Part shown: piece after piece, positions 32,964 to 36,728 of the stretch
How positions within the stretch are numbered: position 1 is the first letter of the stretch
How the letters are laid out: every line of letters begins with the position of its first letter
Made by a program: the position numbers and the translations under genes
The notes under the pieces: generated by a model
Told to the model about the DNA's origin: nothing
What the model saw: only the letters and a program-made list of their open reading frames with translations
Databases searched by the model: none
NCBI GenBank assembly: GCA_019424865.1
Contig: JAHYYS010000019.1
Location: 1 to 36,728, forward strand
Origin: a bacterium
GTDB taxonomy: Bacteria > Bacillota > Clostridia > Oscillospirales > Oscillospiraceae
Length of the DNA stretch: 36,728 nucleotides
Reading direction: 5' to 3'

Positions 32964-33592
32964 CCCGGGTGCGCCGCATTCCCTGCGGCACGGTGAACTG
33001 CTACCTGCTCACCGGCGACCGGGGCAGCGTGCTGGTGGATACCGGCTGGGCGGGCTATGGGGAAAAGCTGCTGTCCGCCTGTCTGGGCCAGGATGTGCGG
33101 CTGATTCTGCTGACCCACGGGCACGTGGACCACATTCAAAATACTGCTTTCCTGATGGAGCGCCTGGGGGTCCCGTCGGCCCTCCATCCCGCCGATCTGG
33201 GGCTGCTGGCGGACAACCGCCGGCAATCCATGTGCGCCGACGGCCTCCTGGGCCGCCTGATGCTGTCCCTGTCCCGCCACAGCTTCCGCACCCAGATGGC
33301 CCCCGCCTTCTCCCCATCCGTCTGGCTGGAGGACGGCCAGAGCCTGGAGCCCTGGGGGGTGGAGGCCCGGGTGGTGGCCCTGCCCGGCCACACGTCGGGC
33401 TGCGTGGGGGTGGAGCTCCCCGGGGGCGGACTGGTGGTGGGGGACGCCATGATCAATCTGCCCCGTCCCCGTCCCGCGCCTTTGTACCACAGCCGGGAGC
33501 AGCTGCTGGCCAGCGCGGAGAAGATTGCCTCCATGGGGGCCAGGACCCTGTATTTCGGCCACGGCCGGCCCTGGAACCGGCCCGGCGGATAA
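32960..33592 (+). CDS. Metallo-beta-lactamase-fold hydrolase
   Basis: A 210-residue MBL-fold hydrolase. THGHVDH (residues 52-58) gives the H-x-H-x-D-H metal motif with H53, H55, D57 and H58. H144 in LPGHTSG and D162 in VVGDAM are the further ligands, and YFGHGRPW near 202 gives the last His. Glyoxalase II-like or other thioester/phosphoester hydrolysis is possible, but the substrate is unknown. It is coupled to mtaB by a four-base overlap. Only the start at 32960 gives the usual MBL beginning (N-C-Y-L strand at 13-16); the longer open frame runs into mtaB. Confidence 0.9.
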   Translation: MTRVRRIPCGTVNCYLLTGDRGSVLVDTGWAGYGEKLLSACLGQDVRLILLTHGHVDHIQNTAFLMERLGVPSALHPADLGLLADNRRQSMCADGLLGRLMLSLSRHSFRTQMAPAFSPSVWLEDGQSLEPWGVEARVVALPGHTSGCVGVELPGGGLVVGDAMINLPRPRPAPLYHSREQLLASAEKIASMGARTLYFGHGRPWNRPGG

Positions 33593-33609
33593 AAATTTCC
33601 CCGCCCCCA

Positions 33610-33638
33610 TGGAAAAGCCTCCGGGGGCGTGTTATAAT
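33610..33638 (+). promoter_or_regulatory. Promoter of the F420-ligase-like gene
   Basis: TGGAAA (33610-33615), a 17-nt spacer and a perfect TATAAT (33633-33638) lie 70 bp before the start. Confidence 0.6.
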
Positions 33639-33707
33639 GGGGGCCGTGCTTTGGCAAGAATGCTGTGGGGCAGGCAGGCCCCACGTTTGAGAGGAGCGCC
33701 TTTACCA

Positions 33708-34412
33708 ATGAGCCAGGAGACCAATTACAGCGCCAATCCGGGCAAGCAGCTCTCCCGCACCGTGGAGGGAGTGGAGTACCTGCGCATCCCGGTCAAAACC
33801 CATCTGATCACCAAGGCGGACGACATGGCCGACGTGGTGACCAAGTACGCCAGGGACAAGATGCAGCCGGGGGACATCCTGTTTATCTCGGAGAAGGCGG
33901 TGGCCTGCACCCAGAACCGGGCCATCCCCATGGAGGACATCAAGCCCCGCAAGCTGGCTGTCACCCTGAGCCGCTATGTGACCAAGACCCCCGCCGGCAT
34001 CGGCCTGGGCATCCCGGAGACCATGGAGATGGCCCTGCAGGAGTGCGGCACCCTGCGCATCCTGTTCGCCGCCTTCTGCAGCGTCATCGGCAAGCTGCTG
34101 GGGAAAAAGGGCTGGTTCTATCTTGTGGCCGGCCCCAAGGCCCGGGGCATCGACGGCCCCACCGAGGGGACCATCCCGCCCTATGACCACTATGTGGTCC
34201 TCACCCCGGCCGAGCCCATGGGCACGGCCAAGCGCCTGGCACAGGCCCTTGGACATCCTGTTGCCATCGTGGATATCAACGACCTGGGGGCCAACATCCT
34301 GGGCTTTTCCGAGAAGCAGCCCACCCTGGATCAGCTGGCCGGCATTCTGGGGGACAACCCCCTGGGCCAGTCCAGCGAGTGCACGCCCATGGGCATCATC
34401 CGCCGGGCATAA
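33708..34412 (+). CDS. Coenzyme F420-0:glutamate ligase (CofE)-like domain protein
   Basis: A 234-residue protein of the F420 ligase family. Recognisable features are the early IPVKTHLITKADD, the GDILFISEKAVACTQNR strand-loop at about 55-71, a central GIGLGIPETME, and a late VAIVDINDLGANILGFS. In methanogens and actinobacteria CofE adds glutamates to coenzyme F420. Clostridia of this kind are not known to make F420, so the substrate is probably different. No other F420 gene is seen. The ATG at 33708 has GAGGAG about 11 nt upstream. The frame is open much further upstream, but that part has no family match. A bidirectional terminator follows. Confidence 0.82.
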   Translation: MSQETNYSANPGKQLSRTVEGVEYLRIPVKTHLITKADDMADVVTKYARDKMQPGDILFISEKAVACTQNRAIPMEDIKPRKLAVTLSRYVTKTPAGIGLGIPETMEMALQECGTLRILFAAFCSVIGKLLGKKGWFYLVAGPKARGIDGPTEGTIPPYDHYVVLTPAEPMGTAKRLAQALGHPVAIVDINDLGANILGFSEKQPTLDQLAGILGDNPLGQSSECTPMGIIRRA

Positions 34413-34423
34413 CAGACCGCAAA

Positions 34424-34468
34424 AAACTCCCCTTCCGCCGTACCTGGCCGGAAGGGGAGTTTCGTTTT
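34424..34468. terminator. Bidirectional terminator between convergent genes
   Basis: A 14-bp perfect stem (34424-34437 with 34449-34462) carries A6 before it and TTTCGTTTTT after it. It ends the F420-ligase-like gene and, leftward, the PrdX-like gene. Confidence 0.85.
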
Positions 34469-34478
34469 TGGGGCGGCG

Positions 34479-35039
34479 TTAAGCCTCTTCCGTCCGGGGA
34501 TCGGGCAGATCCACATAGACGGGCTCGTGGCCGGTGGAGGCCGCATAGCGCAGCAGATCCTCCCGGGCCAGGCGCAGGGTGGAGGTGGAGATGCCCGGGT
34601 GGCCGCTGATAAAGTCATCCTCCATCAGGGCCCGGTCGATGACCAGCTGGACCCGGTGGTCCGTATCAAACAGCAGCTCCAGAGCGGACACTGAGCCGGG
34701 GGTGGTCTGCAGATACTGGGCCATGTGGTCCCCGTCGGCAAAGGACAGCCGGGCGCAGCCCAGCTGGGCGGAGAGGAACTTGGTCTTGAAGGGCTTGTCC
34801 CCCGGCATCATCACCAGATAGAAGTCGGTCTGCTGCCGGTTGCACAAAAACAGGTTCTTGCAGATTCGGGCGCCCAGCAGGGACTCGATTTTCAGACAGT
34901 CCTCCATGGTGTCGGCGTGGTCGTGGTCCACCCGGAGATAGGGGATGTTCAGCTCCTCCAGCCGGTCATAGACGGCCAGCTCCTGGGGAATGCGGTCGTC
35001 CGTGGGACGGCCGGTATAGACATTGGGGTCGATGTACAC
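34479..35039 (-). CDS. PrdX/YbaK-type aminoacyl-tRNA deacylase
   Basis: A 186-residue protein of the YbaK/ProX editing family, which hydrolyses mischarged tRNAs, commonly Ala-tRNA(Pro) or Cys-tRNA(Pro). CKNLFLCNRQQTDFYLVMM (about 72-90) contains the conserved active-site Lys, and LSFADGDHMAQYLQTTPGSVS near 113-133 is the family's loop with the G-S-V-S turn. It stands alone rather than within prolyl-tRNA synthetase, as free-standing ProX does. The start is a GTG at 35039 with AAAGGAG 9 nt upstream; a longer frame to 35087 has no site. The neighbouring leftward gene ends 69 bp upstream. Confidence 0.88.
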   Translation of the reverse strand: MYIDPNVYTGRPTDDRIPQELAVYDRLEELNIPYLRVDHDHADTMEDCLKIESLLGARICKNLFLCNRQQTDFYLVMMPGDKPFKTKFLSAQLGCARLSFADGDHMAQYLQTTPGSVSALELLFDTDHRVQLVIDRALMEDDFISGHPGISTSTLRLAREDLLRYAASTGHEPVYVDLPDPRTEEA

Positions 35040-35075
35040 GGTAAGATTCTCCTTTGTGCGGGTTGTTGCCCTGTT

Positions 35076-35105
35076 ATCATAGCACAAAGGGGCCCGGGGT
35101 GTACA
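35076..35105 (-). promoter_or_regulatory. Possible promoter of the PrdX-like gene
   Basis: Reading leftward, TGTACA (35100-35105), an 18-nt spacer and TATGAT (35076-35081) lie about 35 bp before the GTG start. The -35 is weak. Confidence 0.45.
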
Positions 35106-35108
35106 GGG

Positions 35109-35411
35109 CTATTTTTCCCGCTCCGGCGCCAGCTGGCGGCCATAGCGGAACATCTCCAGAGCGCAGGCCCGGCACAGGCCCTCGGCGGCGTTCAGCAGGG
35201 CCTCCAGGTCGGCGTCCTCCTCGGCCAGGCCGCAGCGCCGGCACAGCCGGCCGCGGGCGTCATACAGGGCGTCCAGATAGGGGGTGAGCACGCCGTCCCG
35301 GGATTCGTCCCGGACGCCGGGGACCAGCGGGCGGACGTAAAAGCCGTTCATCTGTTCATAGACCTGTTCGGCCAGCGGCAGCTCCGGCCGGCTTGTCCCT
35401 CTTTTCTCCAT
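35109..35411 (-). CDS. Unrecognised small protein with two CxxC motifs
   Basis: A 100-residue soluble protein I do not recognise. CRRC (about residue 57-60) and CRAC (about 80-83), separated by an acidic helix, could form one zinc or cluster site. The remainder is helical and charged. The ATG at 35411 has GGAGGAAG upstream, inside the end of the ribbon-helix-helix gene, which it overlaps by 56 bp in another frame. Such an overlap implies coupled expression, as in many two-gene regulatory or toxin-antitoxin units; no toxin fold is recognised. Confidence 0.65.
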   Translation of the reverse strand: MEKRGTSRPELPLAEQVYEQMNGFYVRPLVPGVRDESRDGVLTPYLDALYDARGRLCRRCGLAEEDADLEALLNAAEGLCRACALEMFRYGRQLAPEREK

Positions 35412-35580
35412 GCTCTTCCTCCTCCATCTGATCCAGCGCAAAATCAATGCATTGGTTAATCAGCTCGCTCCTGCTGATGTGGAACGCGGCGGCCAGCGAA
35501 TCAATGCGTTCCAGCTTTTCATTGGAGAGGCGGACGGTAACCGGCTCGCGCTTATAGGGCTTTGGAAGAAACTGTGCCAT
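35356..35580 (-). CDS. Ribbon-helix-helix DNA-binding protein
   Basis: A 74-residue protein with a central ribbon-helix-helix: beta strand EPVTVRLSNE (about 12-21), helix A KLERIDSLAAAF, the turn HISRSE, and helix B LINQCIDFALDQM. This matches CopG/Arc/MetJ-like regulators, which bind DNA as dimers. The tail is charged and low in complexity. The ATG at 35580 has GAGGTGAGAGG upstream; a longer open frame upstream runs through repeats and is not credible. An inverted repeat at about 35628-35659 in its upstream region (AGATTCG..CGAATCT) could be its operator. Confidence 0.8.
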   Translation of the reverse strand: MAQFLPKPYKREPVTVRLSNEKLERIDSLAAAFHISRSELINQCIDFALDQMEEEEHGEKRDKPAGAAAGRTGL

Positions 35581-35749
35581 GCCTCTCACCTCATAGTGTA
35601 TTGTACGGGAGGCATAGGATAAAAGATAGATTCGGAATTGTATGCGGTTTTCGAATCTGTTTGCTGTTATTTGAAATGCTGTAAAGCTATGATATAATAG
35701 GTTTAATAGCGGAAGCTGACCTGTGTCCTCTTCTTTGATGTCCGTCTTT
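35581..35749. other. AT-rich intergenic region with inverted repeat and outward promoter
   Basis: This is the upstream region of the ribbon-helix-helix gene. AGATTCG and CGAATCT form 7-bp arms about 17 bp apart near 35628-35659. Rightward, TTGAAA (35671-35676), a 16-nt spacer and TATAAT (35693-35698) look like a promoter that points away from the gene and into the repeat array, where no protein gene is found. Confidence 0.55.
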
Positions 35750-35873
35750 CGTAGGGGCGCACAGCGTGCGCCCGCAGGATATCGGATCACGTTTATTCCG
35801 TAGGGGCGCACAGTGTGCGCCCGCTGAATATCGGATCGCGTTTCTTGCGTAGGGGCGGCTACCAGCCGCCCGC
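35750..35873 (+). repeat. Three GTAG-headed hairpins in a 49-bp tandem array
   Basis: Hairpin units start at 35750, 35799 and 35848, exactly 49 bp apart. Each begins CGTAG and continues with a perfect palindrome with a 3-nt loop: GGGCGCAC/GTGCGCCC twice and GGGCGGCT/AGCCGCCC once. The two intervening spacers are also alike (each contains ATATCGGATC, then CGTTT). A GTAG tetranucleotide just 5' of a short palindrome is the form of REP elements. Confidence 0.85.
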
Positions 35874-36213
35874 CGTTCACCACCCGCGGGTGTATGCTGC
35901 ATTTCTCAGACGCAGATTATCTTGCAGAAGCACCGGAACAGGTCATTGAGGAGAACGGCAGTGATAACGGTTAGACGCCGTTCATGAGGCTTCCGCGCCG
36001 GCCGCAAGTGCCGGGGCATCAGAAGAGCGCCCCTGGGCCCGGGCCCGCAGACCCGGCATTGGCACCCAATCGTGAGCCCAGCGCAGCGGGTCACGGTTGG
36101 AAAGGAGGCGCAAGGGAGCGGGCGAGAAATGGCCGTCAGGCCGTTTCGAGTAAACGGACTTTGTGCCGACGCGGCTGCTTTCCTTCCCTGGAATGTAGCC
36201 CGCCCGCGGGCAG
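35874..36213. other. Gene-free stretch between the repeat arrays
   Basis: About 340 bp without a supported gene. It contains GC-rich palindromic pieces (for example around 36031-36045) and, at 36071-36178, the second copy of the possible dispersed repeat. AAAGGAGG at about 36102-36109 is not followed by a credible reading frame. Confidence 0.5.
36071..36178 (+). repeat. Possible dispersed repeat, copy 2
   Basis: This segment aligns by eye with the reverse complement of 26191-26301 through shared ordered blocks (GCCCAGCG, CAGCGGG or AGCGGG, GGAGGCGCAAGG with one change, GCGA, CGGACTTTG, CCGACG). The two copies are in opposite orientation about 10 kb apart. Confidence 0.5.
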
Positions 36214-36728
36214 AACATCCCCCAAGTACCGTTTCCGGACATTCCCGGCGGGCCGGTCTGGGACCGGCCCCTACGGAGGGTCGGGAAACCGGAGGGACGG
36301 GCGGATGATATCCGCCCCTACGAATCACCGTGGCCCGGCACCCGGCGGGCGCACACGGTGCGCCCCTACGAAAGCCGGGAAACCGAGCCAGCGGAGGAAA
36401 CGTCCCCCAACCGCCGTTCCGGATATTCCCGGCGGGCCGGCCTGGGACCGGCCCCCGCAAGGGGGATAAAACCGGGGCGGCGGGCGGATGATATCCGCCC
36501 CTACGAATCACCGTGGCCCGGCACCCGGCGGGCGCACACGGTGCGCCCCTACGAAAGCCGGGAGACCGAGCCGACGGAGGAAACGTCCCCCAACCGCCGT
36601 TCCGGACATTCCCGGCGGGCCGGTCTGGGACCGGCCCCTACGAGGGAGATAAAACCGGAAAGACGGGCGGATGATATCCGCCCCTACGAAATAAATGCAG
36701 CAGTATCCTACGGGCGCACACTGTGCGC
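36214..36728 (-). repeat. 183-bp tandem repeat built of GTAG-type hairpins
   Basis: Equivalent points such as ATTCCCGGCGGG recur at 36241, 36424 and 36608, giving a period of 183-184 bp over about 2.6 copies. Each unit contains three hairpins read leftward as GTAG plus palindrome: CCGG-type (36248, 36432, 36615), GGAT/ATCC-type (36296, 36479, 36662) and GCAC/GTGC-type (36344, 36527). Within a unit they lie 47-48 bp apart. A last partial hairpin (36711-36728) is cut by the window end. The copy at 36432 has lost the CTACG end. No gene is seen. Confidence 0.85.

Noticed and set aside
35109..35411. A zinc-dependent toxin of a known family
   Set aside because: The two CxxC motifs are real, but no toxin signature such as RelE, MazF or PIN residues is visible, so no toxin name is given.
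35906..36511. A 201-codon open frame on the - strand across the repeats
   Set aside because: It translates repeated hairpins, changes composition with each unit, and lacks a ribosome binding site.
35750..36728. A CRISPR array
   Set aside because: The repeats are regular, but the units are perfect palindromes of several types, the spacers are alike rather than unique, and no cas gene is present.

Overview
This is GC-rich (about 65%), gene-dense bacterial DNA with strong AGGAGG-type ribosome binding sites, several TTG/GTG starts and many ATGA stop/start overlaps. The gene set (YqeG, MtaB, RecG, a PrdX-like deacylase, SLH-anchored surface proteins, a CbxX-type AAA ATPase, Rnf-type membrane redox proteins, DUF1540 and C_GCAxxG_C_C proteins) points to Bacillota, class Clostridia. 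A GC-rich gut Oscillospiraceae-like organism (Flavonifractor/Pseudoflavonifractor type) is my best inference. I see no rRNA, tRNA, transposase, integrase or CRISPR array.

Layout. 1-168: two strong hairpins. 169-2657 (-): mutY, a PflA-like radical SAM protein and a small P-loop kinase, apparently one operon with a promoter near 2761-2789. 3029-6038 (-): recG, a GNAT acetyltransferase and a C_GCAxxG_C_C protein. 6280-7365 (+): a polytopic membrane protein and a 58-residue cysteine-rich DUF1540 protein. 7601-11211 (-): an Rnf-like operon reduced to rnfC, a fused rnfD-rnfG and rnfA. 11452-13647 (+): secreted SLH protein with a GH26-like domain. 13754-14557 (-): unrecognised protein. 14685-17204 (+): yqeG, an endonuclease IV-type protein and an M24 peptidase. 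17481-19878 (+): a tightly coupled operon of an XRE repressor, three small membrane proteins and an RluA-type pseudouridine synthase, behind three regularly spaced operator-like sites. 19999-22505 (+): phosphoglucomutase and a phage-tail-like orphan. 22595-25711 (-): a 1038-residue S-layer-type protein. 25712-26340: gene-free, rich in repeats. 26341-29495 (-): nadE and a zinc-ribbon/Ig-like/SH3 membrane protein. 29708-34412 (+): AAA ATPase, cupin, mtaB, a metallo-beta-lactamase-fold hydrolase and an F420-ligase-like protein. 34479-35580 (-): PrdX-like deacylase, a two-CxxC protein and a ribbon-helix-helix protein. 35581-36728: gene-free DNA dominated by palindromic repeats.

Most genes are housekeeping: DNA repair (MutY, RecG, endonuclease IV), RNA modification and translation quality control (MtaB, RluA-type, deacylase), NAD synthesis, sugar-phosphate metabolism and cell surface. 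Two parts stand out. One is the Rnf-like operon, which lacks rnfB and rnfE nearby, fuses D to G, and has changed residues at conserved sites of RnfA and RnfC. The other is the right-hand end, where at least eleven short GTAG-headed hairpins with differing but self-complementary stems sit at a mostly 48-49 bp pitch, resembling REP elements. A near-identical copy of the nadE 3' end, with a possible dispersed repeat beside it, is a third unexplained structure.
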